Assembly (NCBI GenBank): GCA_958372035.1
Contig: CATXML010000086.1
Span: 1 to 5,902 of the forward strand
Length of the DNA stretch: 5,902 nucleotides
From: an uncultured Collinsella sp.
Lineage (GTDB): Bacteria > Actinomycetota > Coriobacteriia > Coriobacteriales > Coriobacteriaceae
Direction of reading: 5' to 3'
Shown here piece after piece: positions 1-5,301 of the stretch. The position numbers and the translations under genes are program-made. The stretch's first letter is position 1, and every line of letters starts with the position of its first letter. Under the pieces are notes generated by a model. The model had not been told where the DNA came from and searched no databases. It saw only the letters and a list, made by a program, of their open reading frames with translations.

Positions 1-776
1 ATGCCGACACTGTCAAGTTTGGCACGCGACCCTATGCGCCGCCCGAGCAGTATGGGTTTGGGCAGACGAGTGTGCGCAGCGACGTCTACGCACTTGGCGC
101 CCTGTTGTTCTTCTGCTTGACGGGGGCCGATCCGAAATCGGGGCTCGACATGCGCGAGCAATGCGAGATGCGCGGCATTCCTGCCCCTCTGGCCGATGTC
201 ATCTGCATGTCGATGGCGCTCGACCCGGCTAAGCGTTTTGCGAGTGCGGAAGCGTTGGGACGGGCTACGCGCGCGGCATACGATCTGAGTCGCCCCGTGC
301 GGCCTCCTGCGCCTGCGCCTGTCCGTACTCCAGACTCGGAGACGGTGTTGACGCCCCAAGGGCTCCAGAACCCCGCAGGGCTTCCTAGGCCTGCCGCCTC
401 TGTTGCATGCGGTCTGCTCTCTCGCGTTCCGGAGTCTCTGGGGCGCATTTGGAATACGCTTGTCTGCTTCTCGCTACTTGTGTTCTTTGCCGGAAGTCAC
501 TTTGCCGTCTTTCACCCCACGGGAGCAAACCAAAGCTACCCGACGTGGCTTCTCATAATCGAGTATTTTTTCTTTGTCGATGGCCTTATGGTGCTTATGC
601 ATTTTGCGCTGCTCGATAAGCGCCGTCTTCGTCGGCGATTCGTACTGCTCGACAGCTATCGCGGCAAGAAACTCGCGAAACTCTGGCTCAAGGCATTGGG
701 TGTGCTGCTCCTATGCATGATCGTCATAGTCGCGGTTGCCAATGCGACCGGCGTCGTCGATACCTCCGCTACCTAA
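1..776 (+). CDS. Eukaryotic-type Ser/Thr protein kinase, C-terminal part (5' end outside window)
   Basis: The reading frame is open from base 3 to the TAA at 774-776, giving 257 residues with the start lost off the left edge. The first residues, GTRPYAPPEQYG (about 7-18), are the activation-segment end and APE motif of a Hanks-type kinase. They are followed by SDVYALGALLFFCLTG (26-41, subdomain IX) and DPAKRF (74-79, with the conserved Arg of subdomain XI). The ATP-binding lobe and the catalytic HRD and DFG motifs would lie upstream and cannot be judged. After the kinase core comes a Pro-rich linker (about 97-125), then three hydrophobic segments near 150-172, 180-204 and 226-248, with a very basic stretch between the last two (KRRLRRR). 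It is therefore probably membrane-anchored, phosphorylating proteins on Ser/Thr on the cytoplasmic side. No PASTA repeats follow, unlike PknB/PrkC sensors, so any signal it senses is unclear. A GTG at 72 is only an internal valine codon. Confidence 0.88.
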   Translation, partial: ADTVKFGTRPYAPPEQYGFGQTSVRSDVYALGALLFFCLTGADPKSGLDMREQCEMRGIPAPLADVICMSMALDPAKRFASAEALGRATRAAYDLSRPVRPPAPAPVRTPDSETVLTPQGLQNPAGLPRPAASVACGLLSRVPESLGRIWNTLVCFSLLVFFAGSHFAVFHPTGANQSYPTWLLIIEYFFFVDGLMVLMHFALLDKRRLRRRFVLLDSYRGKKLAKLWLKALGVLLLCMIVIVAVANATGVVDTSAT

Positions 777-779
777 AAG

Positions 780-803
780 AAAAGGGCCCCATTGGAGCCC
801 TTT
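780..803. terminator. Hairpin terminator between convergent kinase and wall-protein genes
   Basis: AAAGGGC (781-787) pairs with GCCCTTT (797-803). Two more G-C pairs (789-790 with 794-795) lie inside across one mismatch, and the loop is ATT. Read on the minus strand, the stem is followed by TTTTCTTTT, so it is a good intrinsic terminator for the leftward gene ending at 814. On the plus strand only TTT follows the stem, so it would be a weaker stop for the kinase gene ending at 776. Confidence 0.7.
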
Positions 804-813
804 GCAGTTGCGC

Positions 814-1947
814 TTAGATGCGGTTCATCTGAGCGGCGACTTTGTTATACCAGTCCTGCCACGTGGGCGGGCAGTACTTTTTGGCCGCTGCCGGAGTAAG
901 GGTGGAGCCGTAGTTGGCACCCAGATAGGCAACGTGAGCGGAGATGCCCTCGCTCCAGCTGCCAAAGCTGCGCCAACCGCCGCCACGGGCGCTCCAGCCC
1001 CAGGCGTTGTAAGAATTGGCGCAATAAGCACCCTTGGTGCTCTCGATACAGGCGATGGCGGGGGACCAACGGGGGTCGACACCGGTATTCCAGGCGGCGA
1101 CGGCAAAGTTATAGCCCTGGCCTGCCATGGGGGAGCCGGCAAGATAATTGTCGATGCGGCTCGTCCACTCATTAATGAACGAATCGTAATCGGAACTACC
1201 GGTATTGGAGTTGTTCACCGTGGTGTCTATGGTGGTGTTGGTGTTGGTGGCCTGGCTGCTGGAATTGCCGCCGCTTACGCCCTCGCCCGAGAGCTTCTCG
1301 GCGGCAGCGGCCTTATCGGCCTCAAGCTTGGCAAGCTCGGCGGCATTTTCCTGCTCGGCTTTTGCCTGTGCCTCGCTGCGGAGCTGCTGGGCCTGCGCCA
1401 GCGCATCCTCGGCGTTTTTCTGCTCTGCCTCAAGCTGTGACTTGGCCTGCTGGAGCTCGGCCTTGTTCTGCTCGAGTTCGGTTTGCATATTATTGAGCTC
1501 TTCGATCTCGTTGACGCTCGAGCTCGTGATCTGGTTGGTGTATTTGCAGGTCGTGATGAACTCACCCAGGCTCTGCGCATTGACCAGGAAGCTCACGATG
1601 GGATTGGTGCCCTTCTGATACTTGTACAGATCGCGCATGGCGGAGCTTGCCTTGGCCTGCTGCTCGGGAAGCTTAGCCTCGATTTCCTCGATGCTTGCCT
1701 CGTTGGAGTCAATCTGCTTTTGCAGGTCATCGAGTTTGGTGCGGGCGTCGTTGTAGGCGCTCGTGGCGGCTTCGATCTTCTGCTGGGCTGCGGAAAGCTG
1801 GTCCTGCGTTGCCTGCGAGGCGGCATACGCCGCAACGGGGGAGAGCATCGGCGTGGCCGTCAGCGCAACGGCGAGCGCGGCGCTCGTGATGATACGAGCC
1901 GGCTTCGACGCAATGAGCGCTGCGGTGCGATGATTCGAATGCTGCAT
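814..1947 (-). CDS. Secreted coiled-coil (PcsB-like) protein with C-terminal lysozyme-like domain
   Basis: This is a predicted exported cell-wall protein of 377 residues. The N-terminus has basic residues, a hydrophobic stretch (about 19-40) and an AYA-A site near residue 42, as in a Sec signal peptide. Residues about 45-215 are almost all heptad-like coiled coil rich in Ala, Gln, Glu and Lys. A break near 105-140 (MRDLYKYQKG, then SFLVNAQSLGEFI) matches the pattern of PcsB/CwlO N-terminal domains, which in known cases are controlled by FtsEX. A Ser/Asn/Thr-rich linker (about 222-252) leads to a C-terminal domain (253-377). There AIACIESTKG (297-306) and NAWGWSARGGGWRSFGSW (314-331) resemble lysozyme or glucosaminidase folds, with Glu302 the likely acid. 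Cys300, Cys309 and Cys359 may form a disulfide. The usual NlpC/P60 or CHAP peptidase is absent, so glycan cleavage is inferred, not shown. I chose the ATG at 1947 because AGAGGGA sits just upstream; the longer TTG start at 1962 would place that site inside the gene. Confidence 0.85.
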   Translation of the reverse strand: MQHSNHRTAALIASKPARIITSAALAVALTATPMLSPVAAYAASQATQDQLSAAQQKIEAATSAYNDARTKLDDLQKQIDSNEASIEEIEAKLPEQQAKASSAMRDLYKYQKGTNPIVSFLVNAQSLGEFITTCKYTNQITSSSVNEIEELNNMQTELEQNKAELQQAKSQLEAEQKNAEDALAQAQQLRSEAQAKAEQENAAELAKLEADKAAAAEKLSGEGVSGGNSSSQATNTNTTIDTTVNNSNTGSSDYDSFINEWTSRIDNYLAGSPMAGQGYNFAVAAWNTGVDPRWSPAIACIESTKGAYCANSYNAWGWSARGGGWRSFGSWSEGISAHVAYLGANYGSTLTPAAAKKYCPPTWQDWYNKVAAQMNRI

Positions 1948-1951
1948 CCAG

Positions 1952-1958
1952 TCCCTCT
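1952..1958 (-). promoter_or_regulatory. Ribosome binding site that decides the start of the wall-protein gene
   Basis: The minus strand reads AGAGGGA, four bases before the ATG at 1945-1947. It overlaps the codons that a TTG start at 1960-1962 would use, which argues for the downstream ATG. The five extra residues of the TTG version would also lengthen the signal peptide's n-region without any benefit. Confidence 0.6.
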
Positions 1959-1989
1959 GCAATCAATCGTAGGTTATGGTTCGAACGGT

Positions 1990-2020
1990 ATTCTACTACT
2001 GCTTTCGACCTCAACTTGAA
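1990..2020 (-). promoter_or_regulatory. Candidate promoter for the wall-protein gene, 19-base spacer
   Basis: On the minus strand TAGAAT (1990-1995) is a good -10 hexamer. It lies 19 bases downstream of TTCAAG (2015-2020), a weak -35. A start of transcription near 1983 would leave a leader of about 35 bases. A 19-base spacer is longer than the 17-base optimum and is typical of promoters activated by MerR-family regulators; the -35 also overlaps the palindrome cluster. The hexamer matches are seen, but promoter use is inferred. Confidence 0.4.
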
Positions 2021-2032
2021 CCTTAAAGGTTC
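2018..2032. repeat. Perfect 7-1-7 palindrome, possible operator
   Basis: GAACCTT (2018-2024), a single A, then AAGGTTC (2026-2032) form a perfect inverted repeat. It lies directly upstream of, and slightly overlaps, the candidate -35 of the leftward promoter. It looks like the binding site of a dimeric regulator. The regulator is not encoded in the window. Confidence 0.5.
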
Positions 2033-2039
2033 CAAAGGG

Positions 2040-2056
2040 TCAAGTTGAACTTGAGG
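2040..2056. repeat. Perfect 7-1-7 palindrome resembling a SoxR/MerR-type operator
   Basis: TCAAGTT (2040-2046), G, then AACTTGA (2048-2054) form a perfect inverted repeat, continuing as TTGAGG to 2056. Its half-sites resemble the known Escherichia coli SoxR site CCTCAAGTTAACTTGAGG, except that one base sits at the centre here. A related imperfect copy in the opposite sense, CCTCAACTTGAACC, is at 2009-2022. A further matching 9-base half-site, GTTCAACTT, is at 2104-2112. Binding by a MerR-family protein is inference from sequence likeness. Confidence 0.5.
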
Positions 2057-2121
2057 CTTTGGCTTTGACCTGCAGTTATGATGAATTGTTGAGAAACCAT
2101 AGAGTTCAACTTTAACGTTAC

Positions 2122-2193
2122 GGGGGCCTGTTTGCGGACGGGCTTTCGGTCGTGAAAGCTATCTCAACAGGGGGTTTGCGGCTACAAGGCCCC
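2122..2193 (+). other. Candidate structured RNA leader (nested inverted repeats)
   Basis: Three nested pairings fit on the plus strand: GGGG (2123-2126) with CCCC (2190-2193), CCTGTT (2127-2132) with AACAGG (2166-2171), and GCTTTC (2142-2147) with GAAAGC (2154-2159) around a six-base loop. GTTTGCGG also occurs twice, ending at 2137 and 2181. If transcription starts near the palindromes, this would be part of a long 5' leader of the ligase gene. I do not recognise it as a known riboswitch, and it has no clear terminator tail. GC-rich DNA gives such pairings by chance fairly often. Confidence 0.25.
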
Positions 2194-2255
2194 ATCGCGG
2201 TGAGTGCGGCTTTATGCTGGACGATCACGTCGATTGCCATAGATACGGTGGAGCT

Positions 2256-2285
2256 TTGGGCGCCGGCGGCTTGGCACGCTAGAAT
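2256..2285 (+). promoter_or_regulatory. Candidate promoter for the ligase gene
   Basis: TTGGGC (2256-2261) and TAGAAT (2280-2285) are 18 bases apart, in the right place and direction to start transcription near 2292, about 50 bases before the ATG at 2342. The -10 is good and the -35 only fair. A second option further upstream is TTGAGG (2051-2056) with TATGAT (2077-2082), 20 bases apart, which would give a leader of about 250 bases. Confidence 0.4.
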
Positions 2286-2330
2286 AAATCAGTTGCGCAA
2301 AGACCGCCCGTTGTGTGGGCAGTTCATGAT

Positions 2331-2336
2331 AGGAAG
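2331..2336 (+). promoter_or_regulatory. Ribosome binding site of the ligase gene
   Basis: AGGAAG ends five bases before the ATG at 2342-2344, supporting that start over any upstream alternative. Confidence 0.6.
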
Positions 2337-2341
2337 TTTCC

Positions 2342-3598
2342 ATGGCATTGCAGTTTACAGAGCGCGAGTTCATTCCCGTGCTGCTCGGAGGCGACATCAA
2401 CGCCTATTCGGTGGCGCGCGCCTTCTACGAAGAGTACCAGGTCAAGAGTCTGGTCTTTGGCAAGTACCAGACGGGTCCCGCTTACCGCAGCCAGATTATC
2501 GACTACACGCCCAACGTGGATATCGACACCATGCCCGTGATGCTCAAAACCGTCAACGGCATTGCCCAAGCGCATGCCGACAAGACGATTGTCCTTGTGG
2601 GCTGTGGCGATAACTATGTTGCCCTCGTGGCTCAGGCCAAGGATGCCCATGAGCTGGCGGATAACATCGTCGCGCCTTACGCTCCCTACAGCATGCTTGA
2701 GCAGTGTCAGAAGAAGGAGATCTTCTACGAGCTGTGCGAGAAGCACGGCGTGCCCTATCCGCATACCTTTACCTTCACCATGGCGATGCTGAATGCCCAA
2801 GGCGAGGCACCTGCCGAAGTGCTCGACCAGATCGATTTTCCTTACCCGATGATCCTGAAGCCTTCCGACGGCATCATGTGGTGGCAGCACGAGTTCGAGG
2901 GCCAGAAAAAGGCCTATGAGATTGCCGACCGTGCCGAGCTGGAACAGGTCATTCGCGACTCGTATGCCAGCGGCTACACCGACGACCTGATCTTGCAGGA
3001 TCGCGTGCCCGGCAACGACGAGTATATGCGCGTGCTCACCAGCTATTCCGACCGCAACGGCAAGGTCCGCATGATGTGCCTGGGCCACGTGCTGCTCGAG
3101 GAGCATCAGCCTCACGGTGTCGGCAACCACGCCTGTATCATCACCGAGCCCAATGACGAGCTCATGGGCGGCGTGCGCAAGTTGCTCGAGGACCTTCACT
3201 TTGTGGGTTATTCCAACTTTGACGTTAAGTACGACGAACGCGACGGCTCGTTTAAGTTCTTCGATTTCAACACGCGCCAAGGTCGCAGCAACTACTACGT
3301 CACTAACAGCGGCTTTAACGTTGCCAAGTATGTGGTGGACGAGTATGTGTTCAACCGCCCGTTTGAGCCGGAGTTTGTGACGGCGCAGGACGAGGCGCTG
3401 TGGATGGTCGTTCCCATGGGCGTCGTCGACAAGTACGTCAAGGATCCCGAGCTGCGCGCTAAGGTGCATCGCCTGGACAAGGAAGGCAAGGGCGCCGACC
3501 CTTCGTTTATGAAGGGCGACTTTGTCTTTAACCGCTGGCTGCGCATGTGGCACACCAAGCTGCGCCACTTTAAGCTGTTCAAGACGTATTACAAGTAG
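2342..3598 (+). CDS. ATP-grasp ligase, probable D-aspartate ligase for the peptidoglycan cross-bridge
   Basis: This cytoplasmic protein of 418 residues has the layout of an ATP-grasp carboxylate-amine ligase. It has an N-terminal alpha/beta domain (VLLGGDINAYSVARAF, 13-28), then the ATP-binding lysine region PYPMILKPSDG (167-177, Lys173). An adenine-side strand with acidic residues follows (LILQDRVPGNDEYMR, 216-230), and the metal-binding end VGYSNFDVKYD (288-298) with FFDFNTRQGRSN (306-317, Asp308 and Asn310). The C-terminus is strongly basic and aromatic (about 396-418) and could touch the membrane. The next gene is an aspartate racemase. In Enterococcus faecium the D-Asp ligase Aslfm, an ATP-grasp enzyme that joins the beta-carboxylate of D-Asp to the side-chain amine of the stem-peptide diamino acid, is likewise encoded beside a racemase. 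The same reaction on a UDP-MurNAc-peptide precursor is my inference. Another amino-acid ligase specificity is possible. The family is secure, the substrate less so. Confidence 0.85.
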   Translation: MALQFTEREFIPVLLGGDINAYSVARAFYEEYQVKSLVFGKYQTGPAYRSQIIDYTPNVDIDTMPVMLKTVNGIAQAHADKTIVLVGCGDNYVALVAQAKDAHELADNIVAPYAPYSMLEQCQKKEIFYELCEKHGVPYPHTFTFTMAMLNAQGEAPAEVLDQIDFPYPMILKPSDGIMWWQHEFEGQKKAYEIADRAELEQVIRDSYASGYTDDLILQDRVPGNDEYMRVLTSYSDRNGKVRMMCLGHVLLEEHQPHGVGNHACIITEPNDELMGGVRKLLEDLHFVGYSNFDVKYDERDGSFKFFDFNTRQGRSNYYVTNSGFNVAKYVVDEYVFNRPFEPEFVTAQDEALWMVVPMGVVDKYVKDPELRAKVHRLDKEGKGADPSFMKGDFVFNRWLRMWHTKLRHFKLFKTYYK

Positions 3599-3607
3599 AT
3601 GAGTGCG

Positions 3608-3637
3608 GCGCCCGTCCGGTTTACATCGGGCGGGCGC
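3608..3637 (+). other. Strong hairpin in the ligase-racemase gap
   Basis: GCGCCCGTCCG (3608-3618) pairs with CGGGCGGGCGC (3627-3637), giving an 11-base stem with one G-T wobble and an eight-base loop, GTTTACAT. No T-run follows, so it is not a standard intrinsic terminator. It may stabilise the ligase mRNA end, reduce read-through, or act as DNA structure around the promoter elements described next. Confidence 0.6.
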
Positions 3638-3646
3638 GGGTATGAT
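3620..3646 (+). promoter_or_regulatory. Possible internal promoter for the racemase gene
   Basis: TTTACA (3620-3625) and TATGAT (3641-3646) are good hexamers but only 15 bases apart; shifting the -35 by one base gives 16. The -35 lies in the loop of the hairpin at 3608-3637 and the -10 lies just after the stem. A transcript would begin near 3653, about 30 bases before the racemase ATG. It would let the racemase be made separately from the ligase. Activity is uncertain because of the short spacing. Confidence 0.35.
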
Positions 3647-3670
3647 ACGCGCAATTGCGCAAGCGTCACC

Positions 3671-3677
3671 AAGGAGG
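3671..3677 (+). promoter_or_regulatory. Strong ribosome binding site of the racemase gene
   Basis: AAGGAGG ends five bases before the ATG at 3683. This fixes the start there and not at the in-frame ATG at 3599, which has no comparable site and would add 28 residues unlike the family. Confidence 0.8.
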
Positions 3678-3682
3678 CGGCG

Positions 3683-4429
3683 ATGGAAAAGCTGGGAGTT
3701 ATCGGCGGCATGGGCGCCGAGGCCACGTCATATTACTACGACCAGGTGGTGCGTCATACGGCTGCTGCCTGCGATCAGGAACATATCGACATGGTGGTGC
3801 TCTCCAAGTCGACCATGCCCGACCGCACGCTGGCCATTAAGACCGGCGAGCATGCCAAGCTGCTGGCGACCATGAAAGAGTGTGCCCAGGCACTCGAGTC
3901 GCTGGGCTGTGCGCACATTGCCATTCCCTGCAACACGTCACACTACTTCTACGACCAGATCCAGTCGTTTACGAAGGTGCCGATTATCCACATGCCGCGT
4001 GAGTCGGTGCGCTATGCCCTTGCGGGTGCGGTGATGGGGGAGTGCGAGTTCGACCCCAACCTGAGTATGCCGGCCGAGCCGGTGCGCAAGATTGGCATCA
4101 TGGGCACCGACGGAACCGTGGGCGCGGGCGTCTACGGCCGCGAATGCGAGGCCGCGGGTGTTGAGGTTGTCTATCCCAGCGAGAAACGTCAGAACGATGT
4201 GATGTCGCTTATCTACGATGATGTGAAGGCCGGACGTGAGCCCGATATGGATAAGTTCGACCGCGTGATGTGGGAGTTCGCCCGTAGCGGCTGCGACCGT
4301 GTCATTCTGGCCTGCACCGAGCTATCGGTGCTGCAGAAGTATCGAGAGATGCCCGAGATCACCCTCGATGCCATGGATGTCTTGGTGCGCGAATCCATCA
4401 TCCGCAGCGGCGCCCCCTACCGCCTCTAG
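3683..4429 (+). CDS. racD: Aspartate racemase (Asp/Glu racemase family)
   Basis: This cofactor-independent racemase interconverts L- and D-aspartate through two cysteines acting as acid and base. The protein has 248 residues, a normal length. The N-terminus EKLGVIGGMG (2-11) is the family signature. The first catalytic cysteine is Cys83 in IPCNTSH (81-87) and the second is Cys211 in ILACTELS (208-215). The segment KIGIMGTDGT (136-145) begins the second, pseudo-symmetric half. With both cysteines and the Thr that follows each present, the enzyme should be active. It follows the probable D-Asp ligase by 84 bases on the same strand, so its product would feed cross-bridge synthesis. The symbol is by family only. 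Glutamate or another acidic amino acid as substrate is not excluded, but the IGGMG start and the neighbour favour aspartate. Two hairpin terminators lie downstream. Confidence 0.9.
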   Translation: MEKLGVIGGMGAEATSYYYDQVVRHTAAACDQEHIDMVVLSKSTMPDRTLAIKTGEHAKLLATMKECAQALESLGCAHIAIPCNTSHYFYDQIQSFTKVPIIHMPRESVRYALAGAVMGECEFDPNLSMPAEPVRKIGIMGTDGTVGAGVYGRECEAAGVEVVYPSEKRQNDVMSLIYDDVKAGREPDMDKFDRVMWEFARSGCDRVILACTELSVLQKYREMPEITLDAMDVLVRESIIRSGAPYRL

Positions 4430-4435
4430 CTTCCG

Positions 4436-4463
4436 ACCTGTCAAAAAGGGACAGGTTAATTTT
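4436..4463 (+). terminator. Rightward terminator after the racemase gene
   Basis: ACCTGTC (4436-4442) pairs perfectly with GACAGGT (4450-4456) around the loop AAAAAGG, followed by TAATTTT. It starts six bases after the racemase stop. The seven-base stem and the broken T-run make it moderate in strength. Confidence 0.6.
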
Positions 4464-4488
4464 GGTAGGTTTTATCTGGTGAAACAGT

Positions 4489-4526
4489 AAAGGCCTCGGC
4501 TCGTTTGGTGCGAGCCGAGGCCTTTT
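4489..4526. terminator. Strong two-way terminator between racemase and ecfT
   Basis: AAAGGCCTCGGCTCG (4489-4503) pairs over all 15 bases with CGAGCCGAGGCCTTT (4511-4525), and the loop is TTTGGTG. TTTT follows on the plus strand and TTTACTGTTT on the minus strand, so it can stop both the rightward racemase transcript and the leftward ECF transcript ending at 4555. Confidence 0.88.
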
Positions 4527-4554
4527 GCGTTGGGCGGTTGCTGCCGGTGGCGAA

Positions 4555-5301
4555 CTAGAACAGGAAGCCGATGGCGATGAGGGCGATGCTGACGATGAGC
4601 ACGGCGATGTCCAGGCCCTTGATGGGGTAGCGCTTGTACGAGCTGGCGCGTGTACGCAGATAGAAGCCGCGCTGTTCTGCCGCCAAGGCTGTGGCATCGG
4701 TCTTGCCCACGCTCGAGATGAGCAGTGGCACGCACAGTGGCAGCATGAGCTTAAGCTTCTTGATGGGGTTCTTGGTGTCGTACTCGACGCCGCGTGCGGT
4801 CTGCGCTTCCATGATGGCGTTCATCTCCTGACCAAACACCGGCACAAAGCGTAGCGCCGTGGTAAAGGTGAAGGCATAGCGATACGGCACGTGCAGCACC
4901 TCGACGCAGGCGTTGGCGAGGTCGTTGAGCTTGGTCACCATAAGCATGAGGATGAGTGGCAGCGCCACGCCCAACAGGCGTAGGCAGGCCTTCGATCCGG
5001 TAATGAGGCCCGTGTCGGTGATAAAGCCCCACACTATGTTGCCGTCGCGCATAAAGGCCAGCTGAAGCACCAGCATGATAAGTGCGAGCGGAATCAGCAG
5101 CTTGAGTAGCGAGAGCAGACGGTCGACGACACCGGCATAGGCGCCCAGTGCGAGGGTGAGTGCCAAAAAGCCCAACAGCGCCACGTAGGTGTCGGACAGG
5201 AAGATGCCGATGATGATGGCGGCGGCAAGGCCCAGTTTGACGACCGGGTTCAAGCGGTGCAGCAGTGTGTCGCCCGGCATATAGTCGATGACGTTAACCA
5301 C
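4555..5301 (-). CDS. ecfT: Energy-coupling factor (ECF) transporter transmembrane T component
   Basis: This membrane protein of 248 residues (CbiQ/EcfT family) links the ECF ATPases to a substrate-binding S component, passing on the energy of ATP hydrolysis for vitamin or metal uptake. The N-terminus (YMPGDTLLHRLNPVVKL, 7-23) is the typical family opening. Hydrophobic segments lie near 22-37, 38-58, 66-84, 104-123 and 229-248, with a shorter one at 186-197. In the long cytoplasmic coupling region the first Ala-Arg-Gly motif is intact (QTARGVEY, 167-174). The second reads AEQRGFYLRTR (208-218), so its usual Ala is Gln. The start is a GTG at 5299-5301, preceded by GAGGAGA at 5311-5317. Its first eight bases overlap the end of the upstream ATPase gene, which implies an operon with coupled translation. 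The substrate cannot be told from this gene. Confidence 0.9.
   Translation of the reverse strand: MVNVIDYMPGDTLLHRLNPVVKLGLAAAIIIGIFLSDTYVALLGFLALTLALGAYAGVVDRLLSLLKLLIPLALIMLVLQLAFMRDGNIVWGFITDTGLITGSKACLRLLGVALPLILMLMVTKLNDLANACVEVLHVPYRYAFTFTTALRFVPVFGQEMNAIMEAQTARGVEYDTKNPIKKLKLMLPLCVPLLISSVGKTDATALAAEQRGFYLRTRASSYKRYPIKGLDIAVLIVSIALIAIGFLF

Larger units (their letters stand above)
1948..2341. other. Divergent intergenic regulatory region without a credible gene
   Basis: About 390 bases separate the leftward wall-protein gene from the rightward ligase gene, and both should be transcribed outward from here. The left half (about 1980-2120) is richer in A+T than the genes around it and carries several palindromes of the TCAAGTT type. 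The middle (2122-2193) can form a nested RNA fold. The right part (2256-2341) holds a possible promoter and the ligase ribosome binding site. The open frames crossing it run into the ligase gene out of frame and look like chance. Confidence 0.6.

Noticed and set aside
736..1440. A 234-codon plus-strand frame opposite the wall-protein gene
   Set aside because: Its Gly/Ala/Leu-rich product mirrors the coiled-coil codons of the real gene, it overlaps the end of the kinase gene, and it lacks a convincing ribosome binding site.
1205..1618. Ser/Ala/Cys-rich repeats in the complement of the coiled coil as a possible repeat protein
   Set aside because: The repetition comes from Ala/Glu/Gln heptads on the coding strand, not from a separate gene or repeat array.
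1978..1986. GGTTCGAAC, which resembles the T-loop of a tRNA
   Set aside because: No five-base T-stem, anticodon arm or acceptor stem can be formed around it on either strand. It is simply a short palindrome near the expected transcription start of the wall-protein gene.
2152..2613. A 153-codon plus-strand frame starting in the intergenic region
   Set aside because: Most of it runs out of frame through the ligase gene and its start lies in the hairpin region. No family resemblance is visible.
2324..3568. A 414-codon open frame on the minus strand opposite the ligase gene
   Set aside because: The plus strand encodes a clear ATP-grasp protein with its own ribosome binding site. The antisense product is rich in His, Val and Leu with no recognisable motif, as expected from GC-biased third positions.
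3599..3682. An N-terminal extension of the racemase from the ATG at 3599
   Set aside because: The AAGGAGG before 3683 and the normal family start EKLGVIGGMG favour the shorter protein. The extension would be encoded by a hairpin and a promoter-like sequence.
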